From positions 186,001-250,000 of the forward strand of contig CAYMNQ010000003.1 in the NCBI GenBank assembly GCA_964391865.1: a stretch of DNA of 64,000 nucleotides, written 5' to 3'. Numbering within the stretch: position 1 is the first letter of the stretch; each line of letters begins with the position of its first letter. Origin of the DNA: DASZQL01 sp964391865 (GTDB lineage: Bacteria > Planctomycetota > Phycisphaerae > Phycisphaerales > UBA1924). The notes beneath the pieces are model-generated. The model made no database searches and was not told the DNA's origin. It saw only the letters and a list, made by a program, of their open reading frames with translations. The position numbers were made by a program, and so were the translations under genes. This document shows positions 10,735 through 21,211 of this stretch, one piece after another.

Positions 10735-11958
10735 ATGCCAGTCACCTTCCAGCACGAAACGCTCCCCAACGGGCTGACGATCATCGCCGAGACGGACCCG
10801 GACGCGCACACCGCCGCCTGCGGTTTCTTTGTGAAGACCGGGGCGCGCGATGAGGAGTCGCGTGTCATGGGCGTCAGCCATTTTCTTGAACACATGATGT
10901 TCAAGGGCACCGAGAAGCGCAGTGCCGAGGATGTGAACCGCGAGTTCGATGAAATCGGCGCCAGCTCGAACGCGTACACCAGCAGCGAGCTGACGTGCTT
11001 CCACGCGGGCGTGCTGCCCGAGCACCTGCCGAAGGCGATCGACATCCTGTCTGACATGATGCGTCCTGCGCTGCGCGGCACCGACTTCGACACCGAGAAG
11101 GGCGTGATCCTCGAAGAGATCGCGATGTACAAGGACCAGCCCTTCTGGGTGCTGTATGAAGATTGCTTGGCGCGGTACTACGGCGCGCACCCGCTGGGGC
11201 ACGCGGTGCTGGGCACGCCCGACACAATCAAGCCGCTCACGCGCGATCAGATGAAGGGCTACTTCGATCACCGCTACTCGGCGGACAACACCACCGTCGC
11301 GCTGGCGGGTCGGCTGGATTTCAGGAAGGCGGTCGATCAGATCGCCGCCGCCTGCGGCATGTGGCAACGCACCGGCGCTCGGCGGAACGCGGGCGACCCG
11401 CGCGCCAACCCCGGCGAGTTCACCCTCCGCGATGAGAAGGTGAACCGCGCGTACCTCCTGATGGTCTGCCCCGGCCCGGCGATCAGCGACGACGACCGCT
11501 ACGCCGCGATGATGCTGGCGCAGGTGCTGGGCGACGCGGGGAACAGCCGGCTGCACTGGGCGCTCGTCGAGCCGGGGATGGCGGAGGCGGCGCAGGCCGC
11601 GTACGAGCCGCGCGACGGCTGCGGCGACACGTATTGCTTCGCGGTGTGCGACCCTGAGAAGGTCGGGGAGGTCCGTGCCGCGATCGACCGCGAGATCGCG
11701 AACCTCCCCGGCTCACTGAAAGAGAACGACCTCGAACGCCTGCGCAACAAGCTGGCGACGGGCGTGACGCTCGCGGGCGAGCGCCCCGGCGGGCGGATGC
11801 AGCGCCTCGGGCGCCAGTGGACGTACCTCTCGAAGTACCAGACGCTGGAGGATGAACTGGCGCGGATCAACGCGGTGACGCTGTGCGATCTGCGCGCGGT
11901 GTACGAGAAGTATCCGTTCTCGCCGCGGATGGTGGGTGTGATGCTGCCGAAGGAGTAA
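10735..11958 (+). CDS. M16-family zinc metallopeptidase (processing-peptidase-like)
   Basis: A 407-residue inverzincin. The inverted zinc motif HxxEH is present as HFLEH (His49, Glu52, His53), with the distal ligand in LEEIAMYKD (Glu127/128), spacing typical of the family. The N-terminal M16 domain begins at once with LPNGLTIIAETDPDAHTAACGFFVKTGARDE-type sequence, and the C-terminal M16_C half (LTRDQMKGYFDHRYSADNTT...) completes the half-clam fold. No signal peptide is seen, so it probably acts in the cytoplasm on small peptides or unfolded fragments. The ATG at 10735 was chosen because the domain starts there; the longer open frame upstream overlaps the inverted-repeat element. Confidence 0.92.
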   Translation: MPVTFQHETLPNGLTIIAETDPDAHTAACGFFVKTGARDEESRVMGVSHFLEHMMFKGTEKRSAEDVNREFDEIGASSNAYTSSELTCFHAGVLPEHLPKAIDILSDMMRPALRGTDFDTEKGVILEEIAMYKDQPFWVLYEDCLARYYGAHPLGHAVLGTPDTIKPLTRDQMKGYFDHRYSADNTTVALAGRLDFRKAVDQIAAACGMWQRTGARRNAGDPRANPGEFTLRDEKVNRAYLLMVCPGPAISDDDRYAAMMLAQVLGDAGNSRLHWALVEPGMAEAAQAAYEPRDGCGDTYCFAVCDPEKVGEVRAAIDREIANLPGSLKENDLERLRNKLATGVTLAGERPGGRMQRLGRQWTYLSKYQTLEDELARINAVTLCDLRAVYEKYPFSPRMVGVMLPKE

Positions 11959-11963
11959 TGCCG

Positions 11964-12045
11964 GGTGTGGCAAGTTTCCGCTCTGGGAAGCATGTTCTTG
12001 GCGGGTCGAGGAAGCACATGCTTCTGAAAGCCGAAGCATGCCACC
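11964..12045. repeat. Palindromic element in the convergent gap after the M16 peptidase gene
   Basis: The outer inverted repeat TGGCA (11968-11972) / TGCCA (12039-12043) encloses two direct GAAGCATG copies (11987-11994 and 12033-12040) and a central palindrome GAAGCA-CA-TGCTTC (12011-12024). It fills the gap between two convergent genes and may act as a bidirectional transcription end. Confidence 0.55.
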
Positions 12046-12048
12046 GGA

Positions 12049-12609
12049 CTACTCCGCGATTTGTCCCTCAACCTCCGCCGCGATCTTTTTCAGGAGTTCC
12101 GCCGACTCCTCCGCTGCTACAGCCTGAGACGTCTTCCACTGCTTGCGCACCGCGGGGATCATCAGCAGGCACATCGGCAGGTACCACCACCACGTCTCGA
12201 TCGTGTACCACGAGAAGTAGATCTTCAGCATCGAGTCGGTCAGCCACACGCCGGGCCAGACGGTGACGATCAGCACGGCGGCGTAGATCAGCGGCAGCTT
12301 CAGCCGCAGTCGCGACTGACTTGTGATCTCGCACCCGCCGCCGGGTGTGGCGCTGACCTGCGCGACCAGTTCACGGTCGAAGGGGGCGCCGAAGATGTCG
12401 CAGATGAACCCCCCGCCGCCGACGCCGCCCGGCTGCTTCTCGAACCCCGGCAGCTTGCCGCGCTTGGAGAGCCGGTCGAGGCGTTCGACGGCATCCGTCG
12501 GCGGTAGTGGTGAGGTGATCGTCGGCAGCGTGATCTCCAACGCGCTTGCCATGCCGCGGGCGGGCTGATTCTCTGAGTTGTTTGACTCGCCGCTGCCGGT
12601 CTGGTTCAT
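12049..12609 (-). CDS. Membrane protein of unknown function, two transmembrane segments
   Basis: A 186-residue protein starting at ATG 12609. The first ~95 residues are soluble and contain a Gly-rich stretch (GGVGGGGFICDIFGAPF). Two hydrophobic segments follow (around LKLPLIYAAVLIVTVWPGVW and the aromatic-rich WYTIETWWWYLPMCLLMIPAV), and the C-terminus is a charged helix (EESAELLKKIAAEVEGQIAE). No family recognised. It is divergent from the tail-anchored protein gene at 12841, and convergent with the M16 peptidase gene. Confidence 0.65.
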   Translation of the reverse strand: MNQTGSGESNNSENQPARGMASALEITLPTITSPLPPTDAVERLDRLSKRGKLPGFEKQPGGVGGGGFICDIFGAPFDRELVAQVSATPGGGCEITSQSRLRLKLPLIYAAVLIVTVWPGVWLTDSMLKIYFSWYTIETWWWYLPMCLLMIPAVRKQWKTSQAVAAEESAELLKKIAAEVEGQIAE

Positions 12610-12840
12610 TCGTGGCTCCCCTGAACCAGTCGGCGTTGGGCGGAACGCCCTAGCCATATAACTCGCACGGACGTTGCGATTTCGCTTTTCACCGCGTTGA
12701 CTCCGTGCGACAATCGGGCGTGTCTTGATGCCGGGGCGCGACATATTCTCGGCCGCGCCCGGAAAAGTCCAATCCCACGCCGACGGAACGGCGTCCACGA
12801 ACTCTGGCATGGAAGCTGCAGCTTCTTCTGTCGGTACGCC

Positions 12841-13497
12841 ATGGACCCGTTCACGCGCTTGTCGCTGACGCCCGATCCCCGCCGCGCGGTTCCGCCACCG
12901 CATCGCGGGCCGCTGTCGCCCGCGCCCCGCGCGAGCGCCAAGATCGCGTCGCTCATCGCGGGGCGTGTGAACGTGCCGGCGATTCCGGATGAGCCACTCG
13001 ACGCTCGACGCGGCGGGCACTCGCGCTCGCTGCGCCTGATCACGCCCGAAGGTTCGGTGACGCTCGATCACGCCGAGGCGGCGCGCGACATCGCGCGCGA
13101 GAACGAACAAGCCATCCGCGCGGCCCGCACACTCGCGCCGGAGGATGCGCGCCGAATCCTGCTCCGCCGAGCGTCCCGCGAGATCGAAGGCGGGCGCGCC
13201 GCAATCATCCGCCCCGAGGTCCGGCGCCGCCTGTTGCAGACCGCTGAGCGGCTGGGAGTGCGTCCGTTCGATGCGAATCTCGTGATCGCCGTCGTGCAGG
13301 ACCGCGCCCGCCGGGGCGAAGACCCGGCGAGCGCCGAGGCGCACGCGACGGCGGTCACAACCACGCTGCCGCACCCGCGCGTGCAGCGCGAGCAGCAGGT
13401 GCGGCACGCGTGGATGCTGGCTCGGCGGGTTGTCGCCGCCGGTACGATCGCGGTGCTGATTCTGGCGCTGCTCACGCGCTGGCTCACGCAAGGGTGA
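12841..13497 (+). CDS. Tail-anchored membrane protein of unknown function
   Basis: A 218-residue protein, Arg/Ala/Pro-rich, with a single hydrophobic segment at the extreme C-terminus (MLARRVVAAGTIAVLILALL), so it is predicted to be tail-anchored with the bulk in the cytoplasm. The middle is strongly helical with many Glu/Arg (EAARDIARENEQAIRAARTL...). I recognise no catalytic motif. The ATG at 12841 is preferred over a longer frame upstream, which looks like non-coding sequence. It ends 42 bases before the convergent sigma-factor gene. Confidence 0.65.
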   Translation: MDPFTRLSLTPDPRRAVPPPHRGPLSPAPRASAKIASLIAGRVNVPAIPDEPLDARRGGHSRSLRLITPEGSVTLDHAEAARDIARENEQAIRAARTLAPEDARRILLRRASREIEGGRAAIIRPEVRRRLLQTAERLGVRPFDANLVIAVVQDRARRGEDPASAEAHATAVTTTLPHPRVQREQQVRHAWMLARRVVAAGTIAVLILALLTRWLTQG

Positions 13498-13539
13498 GCG
13501 CCGTGTTTCGTTTCTGAGTATCCCCGGCCCGTGCCCCGG

Positions 13540-14556
13540 TCAGCCCGCGGCGCGGAACGGATCGCCGGTGATCTCGTCACGCGATTGTGGTTGATCGGCT
13601 GCTTCGGGAGCGTTCCGGCGCGGGCGTCGGCTGGGTTTCTTCGGGGCGGGCTTCTCTGTGCCGTTCGATTCGCCGTTGAGGTGCTCGGCTTCGGCAAGCC
13701 CCTCGCCGTCGCGGTAATAGCGGCTCGGGCGCTCGTCGAGCATCCGCTGGTTCAGCTTGCGCAGCGCCTCGACCTCGATCTGGCGCACGCGCTCGCGCGT
13801 CAGACCGATTTCTTCGCCGATCTGCTTGAGGGTGAGGGGTTCCTTCCCGTCGAGTCCGAAGCGGAGCTTGAGGACGGTGGCTTCGCGCTCATCGATCGCG
13901 TCGAGCAGCGAGTAGATGGTCTTGAGTTCGTCCTCGCGGAAGATGGGTTCTTCCGGCGGCGTGGCGCGGTGGTCGGTGATGACGTCGTGATAGTTGGTGG
14001 GCTCGCCGTCCTCGCCGATCGGTCCGTGGTTGACGGAGTGGAACGCCTTGCCGGCAGCGCGGATGATCGAGACTTTCTTCACCGACAACCCGAGCAGGTC
14101 GGAGAGTTCCTCCATCGTCGGCTGCCGCCCGTGCTGCTCCTCGAAGCGCGAGGAGGTCTGTTTCCACTTCGCGATCAGCTCGACCATGTACGCGGGGACG
14201 TGGATCGGCTGGACAGAGTTGATCAGGGCGCGCTTGATCGCTTGCTTGATCCACCATGAGGCGTAGGTGGAGAAGCGCGCACCCTGCGCCGGATCGAAGC
14301 CCTCGACCGCGCGGATCAGCCCGATGTTGCCCTCTTCGATGAGGTCGGTGAGCGACAAGCCGCGGTTGGTGTAGTGCTTGGCGATGGAGACGACCAGGCG
14401 CAGGTTGGCGCGGACGAGCATCTCGCGCGCCTCGGGGCAAGAATCGTTGATCACGCGCCAGCCGAAGACCTTTTCCTCTTCGGAGTTGAGCAACGAGATA
14501 TCGTTGATCTGTTTGAGATAGATCTGCAGGTCGGTTTCGACTTCAGCCTTCGCCAT
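13540..14556 (-). CDS. RNA polymerase sigma factor, RpoD/SigA type
   Basis: A 338-residue sigma-70 protein. Region 1.2/2.1 (DLQIYLKQINDISLLNSEEE), region 2 with the core-binding and -10 recognition helices (ANLRLVVSIAKHY...LIEEGNIGLIRAVEGFDP...FSTYASWWIKQAIKRAL), region 3, and region 4.2 (LTLKQIGEEIGLTRERVRQIEVEALRKL) are complete. There is no region 1.1 and only a short basic tail after region 4, so it is either a compact primary sigma factor or a group 2 paralogue; the window cannot settle which. Its upstream region also faces the UvrB/UvrC-motif gene. It converges with the tail-anchored protein gene. Confidence 0.93.
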   Translation of the reverse strand: MAKAEVETDLQIYLKQINDISLLNSEEEKVFGWRVINDSCPEAREMLVRANLRLVVSIAKHYTNRGLSLTDLIEEGNIGLIRAVEGFDPAQGARFSTYASWWIKQAIKRALINSVQPIHVPAYMVELIAKWKQTSSRFEEQHGRQPTMEELSDLLGLSVKKVSIIRAAGKAFHSVNHGPIGEDGEPTNYHDVITDHRATPPEEPIFREDELKTIYSLLDAIDEREATVLKLRFGLDGKEPLTLKQIGEEIGLTRERVRQIEVEALRKLNQRMLDERPSRYYRDGEGLAEAEHLNGESNGTEKPAPKKPSRRPRRNAPEAADQPQSRDEITGDPFRAAG

Positions 14557-14859
14557 GCGATGACAACCCGCTCCGAGTCGGACACTGTGCTCGAATCGTC
14601 ATACCACCGGCCCGACCCACCGGGCCGCCCCGCGAGGGGCAATCTGATGGTATCCCTGCGTCTATCCGTACGCCAGAGTGATGCGACGGGATCCCGGCTT
14701 GAATATCGGTCCATCGGGACCGGCGATTGACCGCGATCCGGTGATGATGTCGGTGGGGTAAGATTTCATTGCCGGGCTGACGTGTCCCCTCGCCGGTGGG
14801 CGGGACGAACGGACCCCGGCCTGTTCAGTCGAGGATTCTTGAGCTGAGGAGAACGACTT
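14557..14859. other. Divergent promoter region of the sigma factor and UvrB/C-motif genes
   Basis: About 300 bases without a gene. It holds a small hairpin GCCCC-GCGA-GGGGC at 14627-14640. No clear -10/-35 pairs or operators could be assigned. The ribosome-binding site for the rightward gene (GAGGAG, 14846-14851) overlaps a stop codon in that gene's own frame. Confidence 0.4.
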
Positions 14860-15606
14860 CTGGACCTGACGCGCGCATTACAGGATTGGCCGTACGAGCC
14901 GGGGCAGATCAATGTCCGGCTCATCGAGGGCGAGGACGGGCAGCCCAAGATCCAGATGCGCCTGGACCTCGGCATCCTTCAGATGGAGGTGTCCGGCCGC
15001 CCGGACGGTCAGCGCCCCTACGGCTTCGAGAGCCTCCTCGAGTACTACGAGAGCGAGGCGGATCAAAAGACCGACGAGGAGGGCGAGGTCGAGGGCTTCA
15101 CGCTCAGCGAGGAAGATTGCCGGCAACTCCGCGAGGAGGCGGTGCAGTTCTACCACCGCTACATCAGTCTGATGGTTCTGGGCGAGTACGAGTCGGTGAT
15201 CCGTGATACGTCACGGAATCTTCGGCTGCTGGATTTCTGCCGTGAGTTCGCGGAGACGGAAGAGGATCAGTCGCTCCTCGAGCAGTTCCGACCCTACATT
15301 ACGATGATGCGGACCCGCGCGCTCGCGAGCGTGCTGGTGAACGAGAGCGAGTCGAAAGGCGCGATGCTGGCGCTCGACACGGGCATCGAAGCGATCCGCA
15401 AGCTCTACGAAGCCAGCGGGCAGCGCGACGAATTCGAATCCGCCAGCGAGGTGCAGTTGTTGCGCGGCATGCGCGACGAACTCGCGCTCAAGCTGCCGCC
15501 CAGCGCGAAAGCGGAACTGCAGGACCGATTGCGCAAAGCGATCGAGGAAGAAAACTACCGGCTCGCCGCGATTCTGCGGGATGAACTGAGGGCGATGAAG
15601 GAATAA
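14860..15606 (+). CDS. UvrB/UvrC-motif protein with a probable CTG start codon
   Basis: A 248-residue acidic helical protein whose last ~30 residues form a UvrB/UvrC (UVR) interaction motif (DRLRKAIEEENYRLAAILRD). Similar planctomycetal proteins occur near housekeeping genes, and the motif is used by UvrB, UvrC, ClpC and McsA for protein contacts. The frame is coherent from LDLTRALQDWPYEPGQINVR onward, well before the first ATG (14956). In this frame a stop at 14845-14847 leaves only four codons before CTG at 14860, and GAGGAG lies exactly eight bases upstream of that CTG. No ATG, GTG or TTG is available between, so CTG is the best-supported start. A start at 14956 would discard conserved-looking sequence. 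Confidence 0.75.
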   Translation: MDLTRALQDWPYEPGQINVRLIEGEDGQPKIQMRLDLGILQMEVSGRPDGQRPYGFESLLEYYESEADQKTDEEGEVEGFTLSEEDCRQLREEAVQFYHRYISLMVLGEYESVIRDTSRNLRLLDFCREFAETEEDQSLLEQFRPYITMMRTRALASVLVNESESKGAMLALDTGIEAIRKLYEASGQRDEFESASEVQLLRGMRDELALKLPPSAKAELQDRLRKAIEEENYRLAAILRDELRAMKE

Positions 15607-15642
15607 GGCGGAAGGCGGAGGGGCGGAAGTCGGAAGTCGGAA
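15607..15642. repeat. Heptanucleotide tandem repeat, unit CGGAAGT
   Basis: Two exact units (15624-15630, 15631-15637) and a partial third, preceded by degenerate GGCGGAA/GGCGGAG heptamers that begin at the base after the stop codon. The 17-mer at 15621-15637 recurs identically at 62020-62036, also just after a stop codon. Confidence 0.75.
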
Positions 15643-15647
15643 TTTGC

Positions 15648-15727
15648 CACAGACGCCGAAGACAAGCACTGATACGTCAACACTTGTTCTTCAGTCCGTG
15701 TCCATCCGTGTCAGCCGTGGCTTCTTC
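15648..15727. repeat. Imperfect palindromic element
   Basis: GCCAC near the left edge pairs with GTGGC near the right edge, with inner arms rich in ACAGACG/CCGTGTC steps (for example TCCGTGTCCATCCGTGTCAG on the right). It fills the gap between the UvrB/C-motif gene and the convergent hydrolase gene. Confidence 0.5.
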
Positions 15728-15733
15728 TCTTCT

Positions 15734-16621
15734 TCATCGCGGCGCGAGCGTCCGCTCAAAGAACTCCCCGACCCGCTCGCGCAGTGGCTCGGCGAGCAGC
15801 ACATAATCCGCGTGCCCCGCGCCGGGGATGATGAAGAGGTCCGCCTCGCTGCCGCGCGCCGCCGCGGCGCGGACCAGCTTCTCGGAGTGGTACGGGCGGA
15901 CGACGAAGTCACTCTCGCCATGCACCGCGAGATACGAGCGGTCGCCCAGACGCGCGGCGGCGTCGATCGGCTCCAAGCCGGCGGGGATCAGGAACGGGCC
16001 GAGAAACGGGAGCACATCCCCCGCCACGCCGGGCCAGCTTGAGAATGCGGCGACCGTGCAGACGGCGCGCACATCGTTGCTCCGTGCCGTGAGATCGAGC
16101 GCGAACGCGCCGCCCAGGCTATACCCATACACCCCGATGCGGCCTACGGCGACATCGGCGCGGGTGCGCAGGTACGCCAGCGCCGCATCGGTGTCGAGCG
16201 CGAGTTGCTCGCGCGTGATGAAGCGGCACGGGTCCGACTTGCCGAAGCCGCGATAGTCGAAGAGCAGCACGCCGATGCCGCGCGACGTAAGGAACTCACT
16301 GAACGCGGCGTGGTCGATGAGGCTTCCCGCGTTGCCGTGGCAGTGCAGGACGGCGGGCACGGGCGGGTCACCCGGTTTCCAGCCGCGCGCCGGCATGAAC
16401 CACGCGTGCAGGCGCACACCGTCCGCAGTGCGAAAGAACACGTCCTCACACGGCGCGACGGCGGCGTCGGGCGCGCCGATCGGGTGATAGAACGTGAACG
16501 CCTCCGCCAGGCGCGAAACCCGCGCTGCGGTGAGCAGCAACGCGAGCACGCCCAGCGCGATCAAGAAGCGCCGGAACGGGCGTCGCTTTGGTTTGCGCGG
16601 GGTTGGCGTTGGCGCGGTCAC
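15734..16621 (-). CDS. Membrane-anchored alpha/beta-hydrolase (BEM46-like serine hydrolase)
   Basis: A 295-residue alpha/beta-hydrolase with an N-terminal membrane anchor (FRRFLIALGVLALLLTAARV). After the anchor come the HG oxyanion region (VLHCHGNAGSLIDHAAF), the family-typical FDYRGFGKS, the nucleophile elbow GYSLGG, and the C-terminal acid and His (HGESDFVV, GAGHADY). This order matches BEM46/ABHD13-like hydrolases. The best start is GTG at 16621, whose bases overlap a TGA in another frame; the longer open frame upstream is not hydrolase-like. The substrate is unknown. It is divergent from the aspartyl-protease lipoprotein gene. Confidence 0.82.
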   Translation of the reverse strand: MTAPTPTPRKPKRRPFRRFLIALGVLALLLTAARVSRLAEAFTFYHPIGAPDAAVAPCEDVFFRTADGVRLHAWFMPARGWKPGDPPVPAVLHCHGNAGSLIDHAAFSEFLTSRGIGVLLFDYRGFGKSDPCRFITREQLALDTDAALAYLRTRADVAVGRIGVYGYSLGGAFALDLTARSNDVRAVCTVAAFSSWPGVAGDVLPFLGPFLIPAGLEPIDAAARLGDRSYLAVHGESDFVVRPYHSEKLVRAAAARGSEADLFIIPGAGHADYVLLAEPLRERVGEFFERTLAPR

Positions 16622-16883
16622 TCGGCTTGGTATTCGCTGGTCGTGCTCGCGGGTTTCATCGAATGACCAGAACGAGCACCGACCGAAAGGGAGTGGGCCT
16701 GCCGTTCGCAGCCCCGCGCAACCCAACCCGCTCGTTCCCGCTCGGGGCTCGCCTCTCCCTCCATCTTTCCCGCATCCCGCGCCGCCCGGCGGGGTACCAT
16801 TCCGCGTCGATCGACGGGTCAATCCCCCGCCCCGCATGCTGCATCACGCGGCACGCGCGGCGGGCACGCGAGGCACCAGCGGC

Positions 16884-17957
16884 ATGCTCCAACGATCTCG
16901 TCACACGGCTTGGCGGTTCTGGGCGCTCGCCCTCGGCATTGCGGCGATCGGCGCGGGCGTTGGTGCTTGTGCCGCCGATGATGAGTATGCGCATCTTCAC
17001 TCGTGGGACTCGCTGCCCAAAGTGTCCGCGACCGTGAGCGCGCCGAGCGAATCGAACACCCCAGCGCCGGCAGCAACACAACCGCCGCGCGACGACCGCG
17101 GCTGGCGCTGGCGCCGCCCCAGCGCCACGTTCGACCCCGCCGCGAGCGCGACCATCGGCGAATCACGCCGAACCGGGTTGAAAGTCAACGCGCTGATCGG
17201 CGGCGTGCAGGGGCGGTTCCTCGTCGATACCGGCGCGTCGCGCACGCTTGTCTCCACCGAGTTCGCCGAGCGGGCGAAACTGCCGACGTCGCCCGAGGGC
17301 ACGTTTGAATCGGGGAGCGACGCGATCCTCTCGCGCGGGCGCATCTGTGAGTCGGTCGTCCTCGGCCCGATGACCACCACGCGGCTGATCGTCGCCGAAG
17401 TGCGAGACGACGCGCTCGGCTCCGTGCTCGGGCCCAGCGTCGACGGCATGTTCGGCGTGGACGTGCTGCGCCTCATGGTCGGCGAGTTCGATTTCAAAGC
17501 GGGAACCCTCACCATCCGCGACCCCGCGCAGCCCGTGCCGGGCGTTTCGGCGGACGACTGGATCAGCGTCGAGATGGCGACCGGGCGGCCCTGTGTGCGC
17601 TGCACCTTCGAGGGCGATCACGAAGGCCTGTTCCTGCTCGACACGGGGTCCGACGGCGGGGTGCAGTTCTTCAGCCGCGCGGTGCGCGAGTTCAACCTGC
17701 TCGAAGGTCGGCGCGTGAGCGAGCGCACCATCCGCTCGGTCTACGGGCGCGGCACGGCGGGGCGCGGCACGCTGGATTGGATCCAGCTCGGCCCGCACCG
17801 CATCGAGAAGCCGCAGGCGGATTTCTTCATGGACGAGCCGCGCCGCTCGCCGCTGACGGGGCAGATCGGGCGCACGATGCTGCGCGATTTCGTGCTGGTG
17901 ACGGACCTGGGCAATCGGCGGATCGCGCTGAAGAAGCCGCAGCCCGCGGCGCGGTAA
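16884..17957 (+). CDS. Lipoprotein with two retropepsin-like aspartyl protease domains
   Basis: A 357-residue predicted lipoprotein. The N-terminus has a basic start (MLQRSRHTAW), a hydrophobic core and a lipobox-like GVGAC, so Cys at about residue 29 would be lipidated. Two aspartic protease signatures follow: FLVDTGASRTLVS (residues ~113-125) and LFLLDTGSDGGVQ (~251-263). Each sits in a separate retropepsin/gag-asp-type domain, so the protein may form an intramolecular pepsin-like pair, whereas single-domain homologues dimerise. The ATG at 16884 gives the best signal peptide; one 48 bases upstream is possible. It is followed after 10 bases by a GNAT gene, perhaps co-transcribed. Confidence 0.8.
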   Translation: MLQRSRHTAWRFWALALGIAAIGAGVGACAADDEYAHLHSWDSLPKVSATVSAPSESNTPAPAATQPPRDDRGWRWRRPSATFDPAASATIGESRRTGLKVNALIGGVQGRFLVDTGASRTLVSTEFAERAKLPTSPEGTFESGSDAILSRGRICESVVLGPMTTTRLIVAEVRDDALGSVLGPSVDGMFGVDVLRLMVGEFDFKAGTLTIRDPAQPVPGVSADDWISVEMATGRPCVRCTFEGDHEGLFLLDTGSDGGVQFFSRAVREFNLLEGRRVSERTIRSVYGRGTAGRGTLDWIQLGPHRIEKPQADFFMDEPRRSPLTGQIGRTMLRDFVLVTDLGNRRIALKKPQPAAR

Positions 17958-17967
17958 ACCAGAGCGG

Positions 17968-18468
17968 ATGAGCGACCGCCCGGCAAGTTCGATCGCGCTG
18001 CGCCCCGCGACCGCCGCCGATGCGTCGGCGGTTTGCGCGCTGCACATCGCATCAATCCGCGAACTCTGTGGGCCCGACTACACGCCGACCGAGATCGAGT
18101 CATGGGTCGCGGGCAAGACGCCCGAGACGTACCTGCCGTGGCTTGAGAAGAGCGATTTCTGGGTGAGCGAAGTCGGCGATGAGATCGCCGGCTTCGTCAT
18201 GATGCAGCCGACGCGCGAGGAAGAAGTCGCGGAGATCTACGGGCTGTACATGTCGCCCCGTTTCGCCGGCCGCGGCGTGGGCCGTGCGCTGGTCGAACGC
18301 ATGCTCGAACTCGCCCGTTCGCGCGGCGTGAAGCGGATGTTCCTCTTCGGCACCAAGACCGCGCGCCCCTTCTACGAACGCATGGGCTTCCGCGCGACCG
18401 GCACCCACCAGCACACCACCCGCGGCGGCGCGGTGCTCGAATGCTGGCGCATGGAGCGGGAGTTGTAG
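17968..18468 (+). CDS. GNAT-family N-acetyltransferase
   Basis: A 166-residue GCN5-related acyltransferase. The acetyl-CoA-binding motif A is clear: IYGLYMSPRFAGRGVGRALVERMLELA, with the R-G-x-G-x-G/A pattern, followed by motif B KRMFLFGTKTARPFYERMGF. Its start lies 10 bases after the preceding stop codon, which suggests translational coupling with the lipoprotein gene. The substrate (small molecule, peptide or protein N-terminus) is not evident. Confidence 0.9.
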   Translation: MSDRPASSIALRPATAADASAVCALHIASIRELCGPDYTPTEIESWVAGKTPETYLPWLEKSDFWVSEVGDEIAGFVMMQPTREEEVAEIYGLYMSPRFAGRGVGRALVERMLELARSRGVKRMFLFGTKTARPFYERMGFRATGTHQHTTRGGAVLECWRMEREL

Positions 18469-18964
18469 ACACCGAGCGCCCGCGCTCAACCCGGGTGCCA
18501 CAGGTCGGCTCTGCGACCAGCGCGATTCGCGCCGCAGCTTCTCCACTCATCGTGTGTCGTCAATGGCGGCCGCGGCCCGAATACACACGAAGTCCGCCGC
18601 GCGAGCACCTCTCCCCAACCCTCCGCCTGAGGGGGAGGGGGGCGGACAACACAAAAACAACGACGCCCCAGAGGATGGGTCCCGCGGGGCGTCTGGAGGA
18701 GGAGAGAGAGTTGTTATTGACTTCGCTCGGGTTGAGCGGTGCGATTCGTTCGCGTCTCTTCTTTGATGGCGGGTGAGTGTGTCCGGTTTCACCCTTGAAG
18801 AGACACGTTGAAACGCCGGCTTTTCACTCTCTCTCGCGTGTGGGTCTTCTTGTGGAGCCCCCGCGCGAGCGGGGGGTCACTGTGCGTCGTCGTAGGTTCG
18901 CGTCAGTCTGCGTCCAAGGCCCGTCGGCCCGCGCCGACGGCTCCATAGGACTTTTCCCGCTCGA
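18469..18964. other. Convergent intergenic region between the GNAT and dnaK genes
   Basis: Nearly 500 bases with no supported gene. It contains a hairpin at 18662-18693 (GACGCCCC pairing with GGGGCGTC across a 16-nt loop), which may help end the dnaK or GNAT transcript, and the first copy of the paired-hairpin element at 18853-18947. A GAGGGGGAGGGG purine tract lies near 18629. The remainder shows nothing. Confidence 0.5.
18853..18947. repeat. Paired-hairpin element, copy 1
   Basis: Bounded by TGGAGC and GCTCCATA. Hairpin A: CCCCCGC-GCGA-GCGGGGG. Hairpin B: CCGTCGGC-CCGC-GCCGACGG. A ~40-nt spacer ending in TCCAAGG separates them. It lies tail-to-tail between the GNAT and dnaK genes. See the other copies at 36324, 36425 and 42753. 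Confidence 0.8.
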
Positions 18965-20917
<1,953 letters not shown>

Positions 20918-21211
20918 AAGGTTCAGCCTCCTCCCGTGGGGGCAAGATTGCGGGGCACAAAGAAATTCAGTGATTGTTCGGACACAGGGCGTGACTCCCG
21001 GCGGCGATCCGGCCGCCGAGTGCCGCCGATCAAAGTGCAACCCCGGTGCCAGCCGCGCCCCGTGAGCGTGATGATAGATGATGCGTTTTTTCGAGTGCCG
21101 GTTCGGGTCGATCAGTCAAGAGTCGCTCGCCGACCCCGGCGTCTGCCGAATTGGCAGAGCCTTGGCGGGCGGGGGAACGGCGCGGAGCCGGTGCGGTAGA
21201 TTCGGGCGTCG

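Noticed and set aside
20918..21211. Search for a CIRCE (HrcA) operator upstream of dnaK.
   Set aside because: No TTAGCACTC-N9-GAGTGCTAA-like dyad is present.
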